Below, in pieces: positions 42,176 through 58,861 of a stretch of 64,000 nucleotides of DNA. Made by a program: the position numbers and the translations under genes. The notes below the pieces were generated by a model, which saw nothing but the letters and a program-made list of their open reading frames with translations, was not told where the DNA came from and made no database searches. This DNA is from Homarus americanus (taxonomy: Eukaryota > Arthropoda > Malacostraca > Decapoda > Nephropidae), in contig NW_024724368.1 of NCBI RefSeq assembly GCF_018991925.1, positions 473,596 through 537,595 on the forward strand, given 5' to 3'. Position 1 is the stretch's first letter, and every line of letters starts with the position of its first letter.

Positions 42176-43066
42176 CCTCAGATATACTTTAAGGACGATA
42201 CTCTTATTGATGTATTAGATTATGAATAAATTTTTACTAGGAACAAGCTTGTGTGTGTGTATCAGCTGTATAAAAGATAATAATAGAAACCATCCTACAA
42301 ACGTCTTGGTTAAGCTGATACTGAGGACGGGAGCTTTCACTTTATTTTGTGGTAATAGTGCACATCCACCATGGCTCTCGGCGCCCACGCAAAGGTACAA
42401 AAAGGCTCCGGAGCTGCCACCCAGGATGAAGACTCAACTTACAAATTATCGTTCACACATTTTCATAAAACTTCAATAATAGGAAAGGCTACAGCGATAA
42501 TAGATTTTTCTTATGGATTGAAAACAGAGGAATTATCGAAGTTATGTGTTTCATGCATGTATGATCGACGATTTGTATTCAACACATGATTTTGTAGTTT
42601 CTATCTTAAACCTAATCACATTAAAAAATATAGGTGGTATAGGAGACCGAAACATAATAATCAATACATCCTTGAGCAGGAAAATCCCATATTAATTCAT
42701 CACACTGCTTATTCAAGAAACTGCCACACAACTACACTGCAGACTCTATGTACCGAGGTACATCAAAACTACCACAGAACTACAATGTTGTTCTAGTAAA
42801 ATTACACCACTGTGCTTCTACTCCAATTTCCCGTCAAAATTATTTAGCCTTTCATTCCAACTACTGACGGACCTAAACGAGTTTAAAGTAGTTTTCCGTT
42901 GTACAGTATTCCAATTTTGGACTTATGTTTAAGTTTGCTTTTAATATGAAAAACTAATTTATATATTGTGTGAATTAGAGGTATCATTTACGAACTCTAG
43001 GACGAAGAGATCAAGAAAACAATAACAGGTGGTGAGGGTAACTCCAGACGACCATGGTTGACTCAC
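42176..43066. other. Hdc intron, no recognised element
   Basis: AT-rich sequence up to the donor of the PLP-lysine exon; no signature seen. Confidence 0.55.
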
Positions 43067-43229
43067 CACATAGCTGTACAATCGAAGTGGACCATCATCC
43101 ACTTGGAAGGGTTGAAGGCGAGGGAGTGAGCGTATTCGATGCCGTTCATCAGATACCGGAATTCTGGGCAGATGAAGGCTGTACCAGCGTAAGCTGCATC
43201 TACATGCATCCACAATTTCTCCTGCTCAC
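43067..43229 (-). CDS. Hdc: Hdc exon: PLP-lysine exon ([13 protein letters not shown])
   Basis: The 163-bp exon enters in phase 1 and leaves in phase 2. The acceptor is TTGCATTACAG and the donor is ATGTG|GTGAGT. It encodes [19 protein letters not shown] and [13 protein letters not shown]. The Asp of HVDAAYAG pairs with the PLP pyridine nitrogen, and the Lys of NPSKW forms the internal aldimine; both are family knowledge, and both residues are present. The exon ends inside the Trp codon of AMW, which is completed by the next exon's first base. No frame damage is seen, so the catalytic core appears functional. Confidence 0.95.
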
Positions 43230-44058
43230 CTGTAATGCAAGGGCTAAGTGGAAGGATGCTTTATCACAAGGTCTTTTTGTTGTTGTTTACAACTCCAATA
43301 TTTATGTTGAACCATCATCAAGGATGTGTGCATTGTTCACTAAAGATTTTAGAATCTTTTTCTGTAATCAGTTATGTTTAGTTGGGTGAGCCAGGACTGG
43401 TGGGTGTGCCAGAGGCGATCAGCCAGCTTTTTGAATCAGTCAGTCGGCCTGGAGTTCTCAGTTGCACAGGCGCATTATTGAACTCAGTGTAAAATGTTTT
43501 TGTATATACTGGACTTTGTGTTGAACCTTCATCTTACAATTCTCGTGAAATAAGCAGTTTTGTGCAAATTCTTTATTTAACAAGTGTAGTCATCTTCACG
43601 TTAATATGAAGGGCAAAGGTATTTTCGGCCATGTCAATATCACACAAGACACCCGAGTCTCGGTATGGAGTAGTTTGGTAAGTAAATTATCATCCTCTGT
43701 TTCCTCTGTACATCAATTACAATGTACAGCAATGGAGTTTTATTCCACGGACTGTGCATGAATTGAGGGAATTAGTACAGTTTGTTTTAAAAATCAGTAA
43801 GCATGGTAGAGTGGAAAATTAAAGTTGTGAAATTCCGTAGTAAACATTGGTGTTTGGACACTATCAAAGCTTATATTGGACAGGAGGTTATCGAGTAGAA
43901 ATGCCTCCACAGTGTAACTGATACCCCTTCACCGCTCATGGCACACTTGATAGTGTAAAAATGCGTCATCACTGACAGTGAGAGCCAGAACTATGGTAAT
44001 ATCATAATAAAAATTACCAAGAACAGTGAGAAACCCACCAACCAAGTACTGTACTTAC
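43230..44058. other. Short Hdc intron (829 bp), no recognised element
   Basis: The shortest intron of the gene in this window, between donor GTAAGT and acceptor TTGCATTACAG. No repeat or transposon recognised. Confidence 0.75.
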
Positions 44059-44125
44059 AAATGGGCCCCAGCTCCTTTAGGTGGTCGAACGAGCAAGAAC
44101 CAGTAGTGCCTAGTGTGGCGCATAG
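44059..44125 (-). CDS. Hdc: Hdc exon: [13 protein letters not shown] segment
   Basis: The 67-bp exon enters in phase 0 and leaves in phase 1. The acceptor is TATATGTTTCAG before CTA-TGC-GCC and the donor is ATTT|GTAAGT. It encodes [18 protein letters not shown], then LGPI. The ATLGTT-G-C-FD motif is a signature of aromatic amino acid and histidine decarboxylases, where it lines the PLP phosphate and active-site region. The phase matches the preceding exon (PFF|LCATLG) and the next one (T|GT gives Cys). The intron before it is about 15.8 kb and carries most of the large transposons in the right half of the window; the intron after it is only 829 bp. Confidence 0.93.
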
Positions 44126-49626
<5,501 letters not shown>

Positions 49627-49666
49627 TGTAGGTAGATTCACAATGAAAACGTGGATAAGATAAATC

Positions 49667-49816
49667 TTGATAAAATCGCATGGGAAAAGGGAAACAACGG
49701 AGCACCTTAGCTTTAGTCTTTATTCAAGACATCTTCAGAGGCAACTGAAGATGTCTTGAATAAAGACGAAAGCTAAGGTGCTCCGTTGTTTCCCTTTTCC
49801 CGTGATATTTTATCAA
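49667..49816. repeat. Palindromic MITE, copy 1
   Basis: The left arm TTGATAAAATCGCATGGG, continuing AAACAACGGAGCACCTTAGC and TTTATTCAAGACATCTTCAG, is followed by a 6-bp spacer and the inverse arm. Copy 2 is at 55153-55280. Arms are about 70 bp and over 90 percent complementary. (TA)n lies at 49483-49624 and 49879-49940. Confidence 0.92.
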
Positions 49817-49874
49817 TTACAATTTCCCGAGGGTTAGGATAATCAAGTATGAAAACTACATAGACACATTGTTA

Positions 49875-49878
<4 letters not shown>

Positions 49879-49940
<62 letters not shown>
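49879..49940. repeat. (TA)n microsatellite
   Basis: About 60 bp of TA, 60 bp after the palindromic MITE. Confidence 0.96.
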
Positions 49941-50254
49941 TTCATTTTTAGTCCATATAACACGCGGACTTTGAACATATAATCAACTGCCTCACGGTCG
50001 GAATTACTGGACATTAATTTCTCACTTGACTTGGGGTTTATTAAGTATTATTAGATGGTAATTGCAGTGGAAGTGCCCCCTTGAAGAAAAAGCCCGAACC
50101 AGCACAAGAACACTTAAATTTACTACAAAATGAATTCTCCGTGACCCGTGGAAGGATAGCATCTGTGATTGGGATGAATGAGACGCACTGTAAAATTTAG
50201 ACACTTCTATTCCCTTCAACACTACAGACACAATCAAATAATGGTACACCAACA

Positions 50255-50750
50255 TATGCGCACCTCCTAACATGAACTTAAAACACTGCTCTGGGGAATA
50301 AAAGCTATACATGATATTGAAATTATTAGAAACTTAGACAATGCCTCATAGGACAACAATAAATTCAAAGTATTAAGAAGTGTTGCTTGCACACATGAAA
50401 CAGGCCTTAAGGGTTTTCACAAAATAATATCCACCACTGCAGAAATGGTATAAAAATAAGAAATTATTAATGCCACCATGAATAGGCCTAAAGGGCACTC
50501 AATAGAATTATGTTACACCAACAGATGCAGGCCTTACGGGTTTTCAACACAATAATATCAATCACTGAGAAAATGGTACTAAAAAAATAAGAAATTAATA
50601 ACTCTACAATGAATAGGCCTTAAGAGCACTCAACAAAATTATGTTACCCAAACAGATGCACACCTCCTAACCTAACTTAAACACTACTCTGGGGAACAAA
50701 GGTTATACCTGAGATTGAAATTATAAAGAAATATGAAATGCATTAAAGGA
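50255..50750. repeat. Degenerate duplications
   Basis: ACACCTCCTAACATGAACTT (50259) and its following 80 bp recur at 50662 (ACACCTCCTAACCTAACTTA, then TCTGGGGAA and TGAAATTAT). Between them a segment of about 120 bp (AGGCCTTAAGGGTTTTCA; ATGAATAGGCCT) is repeated. Origin unknown. 50751-51170 shows nothing else. Confidence 0.65.
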
Positions 50751-51181
50751 ACTAAATCACAGTATCACTTACAACAGAAGGGAGAAAATTCATCTGAAAA
50801 ACAGTTCCCTCATTCTCTAGTTTCAATTAGTGACACAAACATTAAAAACAATACTATCAAAATTATTTAAGAAATATTAACTACACACAGCAAGACAACA
50901 TCAGTAACTGAAAAAATAGTAATAACTACACACAAAAATATTATCACTATTATTAAGAAGTTACTGAGTCCACCAATACCCGTGAACCATGCTTCCTAAC
51001 CTAACACATAGATTCCACATGCACTCATAGTTTTTAAGGCACAACCAACAGGCACCCGTAGTTTAAGGCCCAAACCAGCCTTTCTCAACCTTGAAAATGT
51101 ACCTCTAAGTTCCACTAGACTCTTGGCCTCAGTGTGTGATCATTCATTCACTCAGCTGGCTTCACTTTACACCCAGTACAT

Positions 51182-52555
51182 TGTAGGGTTTCGTGATATA
51201 ATGTTGTCTAGCACTCAGGATGGATGGAAACTCTAAGGTGGTTTTCTTATATAATATAAGTTAACCACCACCTTAGAGTTTCCATCCATCCTGAGTGCTA
51301 GACAACACAATATCATGAAACCCTACAAATGGTGACCCCCGGAGATTCGCACTCACACAGGATGGAGGAGAAACTGATTACGCTCGCAGTCTTCAAGCAG
51401 CATGGAAGACTGGCTTATCCACACAGAAGCAGCTCTGCTACTCTAAGCAGACACCAGCTCCTCTTCCTGCCCCAAGCACCACATCCTACCGACCCCGGCC
51501 CAGCAGTAACCCCTGCCACCCCTGACGCGGTCTCTGTTCCTGAGTGCGGACCCACACACCCCTCTTTTCTCCCTCAGGTACTCCCTGCTAATGTCCTGCA
51601 CCCTGCTGCTGTCGTGGACCCAGCTGCTGTCACGAGCCCTAATCCGCTTCTGCTGACGCAGCCCCTGCTCCTGACCCAGGCCCACACACCCCAGCAGGCG
51701 CATCTGACGACTCTGTACCTGTCATGAGGGAAGCACAACATTCATCGCCTCCACACACCCTTTTTCTCCCTCTCTCCCACAGATAGTGTGTAGATAGACA
51801 GTTGTATCCAGCGACCGGCTCATCCACGCCATCGCCGTTGTCTCACAAGAGGCATGCACTGCCCGTTCTACCTCACATGTGCTAAGCAACTCTACAGACA
51901 ACAAGTCTCCTACACTGCCTGGAGGGAAGGGGGAGTATTGTAGTGGACGTCTCCCCTACAACTGCGTAGCCGCATTCCAATGCCACCTGCTACGTCTTCC
52001 CTAGCAACCAAACGAGCGGCCCAGGGGGGGGGGCGTCACCAGATGCCACAGTATCCTAGCAGGTCAAGACCGGCGATTTCCAGGTTGACTCACGGATGAC
52101 TCACGGCTGCTGGGTATATAAGCTCTGTCTCTCCATTGAGATTCATTCCCTCTCTTCTTGAACAACACCTCTCCGCCTGCCTGGCGGTCCTCGCTCCAGC
52201 CGGCGAGCATGGCGACCCACCAGCTGTCCTTCTCTGAGCGTCCTCACCAACCAGCTCTCTCATTCTGCTCTCGGTTCCTGAACACGCAACACCTCCTCCA
52301 AGCAAGCTCCTCGCTGTCCCGTTCTCATTCAACCTGGAGGCCAGCAACAGGCAACATCTTCTCTAACGAAGCTCCTGCACATCTACCTCCTTCAACACGC
52401 TACTCACCGAACGTGTCTACTGAGCAGCTCCTCACCACACGGCACCTCCAGCACCAGACTGTCTACCATATAACTTATATTATATAAGAAAACCACCACC
52501 TTAGAGTTTCCATCCATCCTGAGTGCTAGACAACATAATATCACGAAACCCTACA
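51182..52555 (+). mobile_element. Internally deleted LTR retrotransposon with rearranged 5' end
   Basis: The complete LTR at 51939-52555 (617 bp, TGTAGTGGACGTC to CGAAACCCTACA) has a TATA box (GTATATAAGCTC near 52114) and is preceded by a polypurine tract (GGAGGGAAGGGGGAG). The left side keeps only the last 75 bp of the 5' LTR (to 51327) followed by a primer-binding-site-like TGGTGACCCCCGG. Before that, 51182-51251 is an inverted copy of the LTR 3' end. ACAT flanks the whole unit (51178-51181, 52556-52559). The interior is a Pro-rich gag remnant only. Confidence 0.78.
51363..51726 (+). pseudogene. Pro-rich gag remnant of the LTR element
   Basis: From ATG at 51363 it reads MEEKLITLAVFKQHGRLAYP, then a Pro/Thr/Ala/His-rich stretch (DPGPAVTPATPDAV, LLLTQPLLLTQAHTPQQAH) and stops at 51726. 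No zinc knuckle, protease or polymerase is present. The position directly after the primer-binding-like site suggests gag. Confidence 0.4.
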
Positions 52556-53223
52556 ACATCCATGAACGGAAGGGAGTGAACAACTACGACCTTGTATAGT
52601 TAAGAGAAGCTTTAGCTTCCAGTTAGTAAAAGGTTTTCACTAAACTGCTTGAAGATATGTGATATTGTGAGCCGAGGTAGAGGAGAGCTGATGACCCCAA
52701 ACGATCGTCACGTCGTTAGTTGGGCACCCAGACAGCTGGTTTCACTCCAACTCACACCATGTTCAACAGCGTGGCCCAAACTCAGGTCAGTGGACGTTCA
52801 TAGTCATACAGCTCGCGTGGGGACCAGGGTTGCCAAATGGTCGTTTCCACGGCCAAATTTCTCTACTATGGCCGCAAAAATTTCGCCTGGCCGTGGAAAA
52901 TGGATGGTCACGGCCAAACTATTTGGCTGTACTTTGTAAAACACGTATTAATTCCTCATCTAGTGGATTTTTATGACAAGTATAGCAGATTTTCAAATTT
53001 ATCATTGAAAACGCTGGCTCAGTGACCTCACCTAATCAGTGATCTCACCTCTTCACATGATTACGTGACCTACTGAGCTGAGTGACCTTACTAGTTACTA
53101 CCTTAGTTGTTAGTTCTCATAATTGAGTTGTTCAGGCTGAACGTGTCCAGCATATGGGTTAAGCTTCAGAGCTTACAAAGCCATCTGAGTTACTTTCTGA
53201 ACTTCTGAGTGCTAGTTTTCAAA

Positions 53224-53415
53224 ATGTCCACCAGTAAATGGAAAGGGTCCTACGACAGTGGTAGAAAATATAACAAATCATGGGAAGAAAAATACGTCTG
53301 GGTTAGTATAGCCAGTGATGGAAGTGAAAATGGTCCAGTTCCAAGGAAAATGTTGCAGAGATTTCAAAGTAAAACCACACATGATGGAGCTATTCAACTC
53401 TGCAAACATGTATGA
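53224..53415 (+). pseudogene. hAT transposase N-terminal remnant
   Basis: MSTSKWKGSYDSGRKYNKSW, then EEKYVWVSIASDGSENGPV. The KYN-xW-EEKYxW pattern is typical of the start of hAT transposases just before the BED zinc finger. The frame ends at 53415 and the zinc-finger cysteines (a CKLC-type motif) are not present. The rest of the transposase is absent. Confidence 0.6.
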
Positions 53416-53520
53416 GAAGGAAAAACCAGGGGACGATGACTAACTAGACGTTTTTGCTTACGTCAACTAGTGTTATCAAGTTCTCCACCATTATCATGCT
53501 CCCCCATCACATTTCAGATT

Positions 53521-53808
53521 AAGGTAAACAGGGCCGTCCCTAGGAGGGTGCGGGGCCCGGGGCAACTCAGCCACTGCGGGGCCCCAGATTATAAGGTCAG
53601 AGGAACCCACCCATACCAACCCCCATGGGACTGTCGCTATGGATGTTAAGGTCACGGTTGCGATGGTGGCGTAAGCCGTCAGGTCAGATTAACCAGTCAA
53701 CAGGTAATGTGTCCGAGGTCACTGGGTCTAGTGCTGGGCCCCGCGGGGCCCCCACACGCGCGGGGCCTCGGGCGGTCGCCCCCCCTAAAGGACGGGCCTG
53801 AAGATAAA
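53521..53808. mobile_element. GC-rich hAT-type MITE nested in the previous element
   Basis: The ends CAGGGCCGTCCCTAGG (53529) and CTAAAGGACGGGCCTG (53800) are inverted repeats. The 8-bp duplications AAGGTAAA (53521-53528) and AAGATAAA (53801-53808) differ at one base. The interior contains GGGGCCCGGGGC-like inverted blocks. It is strikingly GC-rich against its AT-rich surroundings. Confidence 0.9.
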
Positions 53809-55152
53809 TCTTCACCATAGATTACAGATATTATGTTTATGCAATTATTGGGCTCTCAATTCGAACTGAAAATTGGGTTTTATTGCAACATTTTAAGTGG
53901 ATATTGTAGGGGAGACTTTTATTTTGTGTGGATTGCAAAAATAGCCTTATGCTTCCCATCCAAAAAGATTTGGCCGAAGTTTGGCCGTGAGATGACACGA
54001 GTATTGGCCGTGAAGCTTGTCGTACATCTGGCAACCCAGGTGGGGACGCTTCATACCACCTGCTCCACCGCTCGGGTTTGGTCTATAGAATTCCTGTAAA
54101 AAACCCTCTGTTAGCTATTGTACTCACTCATTGTTTGTTTTTACTGCCCTATCTAGGCTCTGAGAGATTGAATAAAGCTTACTTGTTAATACTGGTGTTG
54201 AATAAACGAAGGAAACCAGTTCACACGACGTTCACCTTGACCTCTCTCACCAGTCACCACTCCCCAAGCCATACTGTACTTGCTCACGCGTTCGCTTTTC
54301 AGGAGTGACTTATTTACCAGACGATTAACAGCTTAATTAGGACGTACGCAACATTTTCAGACAGGTACACGATCTATAATTATTTTCAATTTAATAACTG
54401 ATATTTCATTTCATAATTCGCCTCCAGATAAAGTCGCCAGAGTATACTTAATATTATATGGGTGCAGTTCGCGACGCTCTCACTACTGTTGATAAGCGCT
54501 GTCCCCCCTCAGACGACCTTGAAACTCAGTATTGCCAATGGCGTGGCATTTGAAATTACACTGAAATTTCTGAATAATATACTGCTAATGAATATGATGC
54601 ATTTCTTTGTGTACGAACCTCTGTCCTGCATGGCAGTGAACAGTGACATTGTGGGGTACGGGTAGTTTGGGTTCACACACAGGATGGGATGGAAAAAAGT
54701 CACGATGTGCTGTCTGTATACATGTTGTATTGGATGTACAATGCAGCTTGGTGCTGGGAAGGCAGCATGGTTACAAGCGTGATGTAGAGAGAGCTGGTTG
54801 GTGAGGATGCTCAGAGGAGGACAGCGTGGGTCGCCATGCTCGCCGGCAGGGCGAGGGGCCGCCAGGCAGCGGCGGAGAGGTGGTGGTGTTGCTTGCTGCG
54901 GCTGTAGCTAGAAGAAAGAAGAGGCACAAGGTCAGGTCTTAAATAGCGGGGTTAGGCGTGGCTTAGTAGTTGACCTCTGTGATGTATGGCGGCGCTGGTT
55001 GACCCAGACCACGAGGCATACACGGGAATTCGCGGGTCGGCTACTCAGTGACAAACAGCGTTTGTAGAAAATCCAACATCACCCACATGAATCTGATCTA
55101 TGTATATATGTGTGTAGGTATTGTTTATGTGTGTGTGTGTATATATATATAT

Positions 55153-55280
55153 TTGATAAAATCACGGGAAAATGCAGAGCACCTTAGCTTTCCTTTATTC
55201 AAGACATCTTCAGTTGCCCTGAAAATGTCTTGAATAAAGACGAAAGCAAGTGCTGTGTTTCTTTCCCGTGATTTTATCAA
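55153..55280. repeat. Palindromic MITE, copy 2
   Basis: Same family as 49667-49816: TTGATAAAATCACGGG, AGCACCTTAGCTTT, ATTCAAGACATCTTCAG and the inverse arm ending CCCGTGATTTTATCAA. Flanked by (TA)n at 55138-55151 and 55316-55347. Confidence 0.92.
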
Positions 55281-55313
55281 GATTTATCTTATCCACGTTT
55301 TCAGGGATTTACG

Positions 55314-55315
<2 letters not shown>

Positions 55316-55349
<34 letters not shown>

Positions 55350-55401
55350 TTCTGTGTGCTGTACTCACCCTGATGTAAATATACCTAGAACTGTGTTTCT
55401 T

Positions 55402-55454
<53 letters not shown>
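55316..55454. repeat. Two (TA)n tracts
   Basis: TA runs at 55316-55347 and 55405-55454, separated by 57 bp. Confidence 0.95.
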
Positions 55455-55455
<1 letters not shown>

Positions 55456-55729
55456 TGTTAATGAATATGATGAACCTCTGTCCTGCGTGGCAGTGAGAAG
55501 TGATACCACCCTCAGTGTCAAGACCTGACTGAATTACTCAGAATAGGCAAACTGTACTCCAAGCTTTTTCCATAAATTTGTTAAACTAAAAGGAGTGCAA
55601 TTCGAACATGGGCTGATAAACAACAGGGCCTGCAAACAATGCATATCCCAGTGCCGAATGGGGGTATTCTTGATACTGTCATGACAAAAACCTGCAGAGA
55701 CCCTCGGCCAGATTGAAAGAATACACCAG

Positions 55730-56685
55730 GAGTGGCTTGATGAAAATGACCCGGAAATCAATGCGCTCGTCGATCACAAACATGCTGCTTTAACTGCCTG
55801 GCAGAACAACCCTCAGTCTCGGACCAAAGCAAATACCTTCCACAAGAAGAGAGCGGCAGCCCAGCATGAACTTCATTATCTAAACTCTAAAGAATGACTG
55901 GTTTAAAAAGTAAATCATGTGAAATGCAAGAACTTGCAGATCAACACAAGATGCACGAATTTTTAAATTCCACTAAAACATTTTATAGGCCAATCCGCTC
56001 ATCTGATGGTAACTCAACCGAAACACTGATGTGGATATCCTGACTACCCAGTAAGTCCCTCAGCATCCAGAGCTGACCCACCTCATCTATCCTCCATCCC
56101 TGGACGAGGTAGCAACTGCCATCAAACAGATGAAAAATAACGAAGCCTCAGGGCCTGACGGAATCTCAGCCGAGGTGTATAAAGAAAGGAGGACCTCTGC
56201 TTACCAGCCATCTTCAATCTCTCCTGGAGAATATATGGGAACAGGAGGCAATTCCCCAAGCTCTTAAAGACAACATCGTCAATATTTATACGAACAAAGG
56301 AGACGGGCCAGACTGTGGCTACTACCGCGGGATCTCGCTGTTGTCCGTAGCTGGCAAGATTATCGCCTAAGTCCTACTAAACAGACTTCTCCCCGAGACA
56401 GAAAATTTCCTCCCAGAATCCCAATATGGCCTTAGACCATCATGTGGCACCACTAACATGATCTTTGCTGCCCATCAGATACAGGAAAGTGCAGAGAACA
56501 GCTTCGCGACCTGTACATGGCTTTCATCGACCTAACCAAGGCCTTCGACTCGGTCAGCAGGGAAGCCCTCTGGTGGACCCTCAGCCATTTTGGCTGCCCA
56601 TCAAAATTCATCGCCATTGTGAGGCAACTCCACGATGGAATGAACGGCAGTATCCTGCACAATAGCACCTGTTTGCCATCATGAT
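55730..56685 (+). pseudogene. LINE reverse transcriptase remnant
   Basis: IYPPSLDEVATAIKQMKNNE with ASGPDGISAEVYKE (56090-56180), then, after frame changes, GDGPDCGYYRGISLLSVAGK, PESQYGLRPSCGTTN and LYMAFIDLTKAFDSVSREAL with WWTLSHFGCPSKFIAIVRQL (56515-56640). These are RT blocks 1-4 of an L1/RTE/Jockey-type LINE. The FADD region is missing; sequence changes directly into the helicase at about 56690. Confidence 0.8.
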
Positions 56686-56699
56686 TGCTACATGTGGAC

Positions 56700-58355
56700 T
56701 TTTTAACCCAAGCCAACTCTGGAAAAACCACCAAGAAAGTCTTTCAGAGGATCTGCTTCATCAAGCAACAAGAGAACATCCTGGTCAAGAGATTGAGTTC
56801 ATGGATGCCATGTTCAACAGGGCTCTGATCATGCTGGAAGACAAAGTGACGGAGCTATGCGGAAAAAACCTGACTGATTTTCGATTGCCTTCCCCAAACC
56901 GAGAAGAACCAGAAGTGGCAAACAGGGAGTTGCTCAGAGAGACAGACTACTCAGTTGAAGTTCTGGTGAATTTTCTTGAAGAAAATGAGCCTCACCAGGT
57001 GCCTGATCAAGCAAATGCTTATGAACAGATCTTGCAAGCGATACAAGCGGAGCAGGGAGGTATGATCTTTCTCGGTGCACCTAGCGGGACAGGAAAAACA
57101 TTCCTGATAACCTTATGTTGGCCAAAGTACGTCATCAGGGGAAAATTGCTCTTGCTGTGGCATCCTCAGGCATTGCTGCAACACTACTAGAAGGAGGACG
57201 TACTGCACACTCAACTTTTAAATTGCCTCTCAAGCTCGCTCACAATGAGAATCCAGTGTGCAACATCAAAAACGGATCGGCAAAGGCAAAACTCTTAGAA
57301 AAATGCAGCCTCATAGTCTGGGATGAATGCACTGTCTCACAAGTTAGCGTTTGAAGCATTGGACAGGACCTTGCAAGACATACGAGAAAATGATCAGCTC
57401 ATGGGTGGCATTACAATGGTCATTGCTGGAGAATTTCGCCAGACCCTACCTGTCATTCCTCGGAGCACTCCAGCTGATGAACTGAATGCGTGCCTCAAGG
57501 CATCATACCTTTGGAGAAGTGTTCAGACACTCACTCTATCCACAAACATGAGAGTACATCTACAAGGAGATCAGGATGCTGGACGGTTTGCAAACCTTCT
57601 ACTACAGCTTGGGAATGGAACTTTCCCTGTTGATTCAGGACAAATAATCATTCCTTAAGGATGTGGAAATGTTGTAAAGTCCTCAACTGAGCTCACGAAC
57701 ATGGTCTACCCAAACATTATCCACCACTACAAGGATCACAAGTGGCTGCGTGAACGCGCAATTCTGGCACCAAAGAATGAAACAGTGGCTGAAATCAACA
57801 TGACTCTACTCAGACAGCTTCCAGGCAGTGAGACCTTATTCAAATCTGTTGATACAGTAATCGACAAGGACCAAGCAGTCCAGTACCCTGCAGAATTCCG
57901 TAATTCTTTGGAGCCCGCTGGAATGCCTCCTCACCACCTCACTCTCAAGATTGGAACTCCTATAATGTTCTTAAGAAATCTTGAACCACCAATCCTCTGC
58001 AATGGCACAAGACTGGTGGTGAAGAACATGATGCCACATGTACTGGAAGCTACAATACTGACAGGAAAAGCTAAAGGAGAGGATGTTTTTATACCAAGGA
58101 TACCTCTCATTACCACTGACCTGCCATTTGAGTTCAAGCGACTTCAGTTCCCGGTTAAAGTGAACTTTGCCATGACCATCTGCAAAAGCCAGGAACAGTC
58201 CTAAAGATGGTTGGCCTAAACCTGGTGTTTCCTTGCTTCTCTCATGGACAGTTCTATGTTGGATGCTCCAGAGTGGGAACTGGCAAAAATCTGTACATAC
58301 TTGCTGCAAAGGGCAAAACCAAAAATGTGGTCTACCTTAATGTACTACAGTGAGA
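56700..58355 (+). pseudogene. Helitron-type PIF1-like helicase, frame-broken
   Basis: In order: LLHQATREHPGQEIEFMDAM and FNRALIMLEDKV; Walker A GAPSGTGKTFL (57074-57105); frameshift; GKIALAVASSGIAATLLEGG and GGRTAHSTFKLP; Walker B LIVWDEC; frameshift; AGEFRQTLPVIPRSTPADEL (57427-57480); RAILAPKNETVAEINMTLL; RNLEPPILCNGTRLVV; FAMTICKSQ; frameshift; LKMVGLNLVFPCFSHGQF and YVGCSRVGTGKNLYILA. There are at least three frameshifts plus a stop at 57658. The Rep nuclease and Helitron termini were not found, so this is a 3' fragment. Confidence 0.85.
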
Positions 58356-58427
58356 CAATTTGGAGCCTCCCGGAGGGTGGCGTCCTACTGTGGCCTTGTT
58401 ACGTGGAAAGCGTAGTTTCATAACGTA

Positions 58428-58861
58428 GAGGACAACCAGGGAAAACACAAGCATCTTAACTAAGTTGGGTTTCTAATTACCCTGTACTAATGTTTCTGAA
58501 AAACATTTCTCATCATCAGAGCCTAGAAAGCAGTCAAAAAGTTTTAAAAAATACAGGTAAAATACAATAAAAACGAAATGTTATACTAAAATTTACCTTC
58601 CTCAAATTTAAAAAGAAAATTTTAATTTAAAATCAATAAAAATAACGGGAGACCTACGTACAAAACTAAAATAATTTTTTTCTTCTCATTTGAGGAAGGT
58701 AAATTTTAGTATAATATTTCGTTTTTATTGTATATTACCTGTAAATTTTAATTTTTTTGACTGCTTTCTAGGCTCTGATGATGAGAAATACTTTTCCGAA
58801 ACGTTACTAATTAAAGAAACCCAACTTAGTCAAGATGTTTGTGTTTTTCCTGGTTCTCCTC
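58428..58861. repeat. Palindromic repeat with about 175-bp arms
   Basis: The left arm GAGGACAACCAGGGAAAACA to ACCTTCCTCAAAT (58607) is inverted from ATTTGAGGAAGGT (58688) to TGGTTCTCCTC (58861), with an 80-bp spacer. A few indels separate the arms. No coding sequence. Confidence 0.92.

Larger units (their letters stand above)
52817..54047 (+). mobile_element. hAT-type deletion derivative with perfect 8-bp target duplication
   Basis: The ends CAGGGTTGCCA (52825) and GGCAACCCAG (54039) are inverted repeats apart from one or two bases. The 8-bp duplication GTGGGGAC occurs at 52817-52824 and 54040-54047. Subterminal repeats of TGGCCGTGGAAA / TTTGGCCGTGA are scattered near both ends. It contains a transposase N-terminal remnant and a second nested hAT-type MITE. 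Confidence 0.93.
54560..55515. repeat. Dispersed short duplication around a palindromic MITE
   Basis: ACTGCTAATGAATATGATG / GAACCTCTGTCCTGCATGGC (54579-54650) recurs at 55452-55500 (ACTGTTAATGAATATGATG, GAACCTCTGTCCTGCGTGGC). The later copy joins directly to (TA)n at 55405-55454. Origin unknown. 54661-55130 has no recognised gene. Confidence 0.65.

Noticed and set aside
54462..54703. Possible additional Hdc exon on the minus strand (FHPILCVNPNYPYP)
   Set aside because: A superficial resemblance to the HPxFHAYFP region, but it lacks the following conserved residues, is part of a duplicated segment (54.6 and 55.45 kb), and lies downstream of an exon that should follow it.
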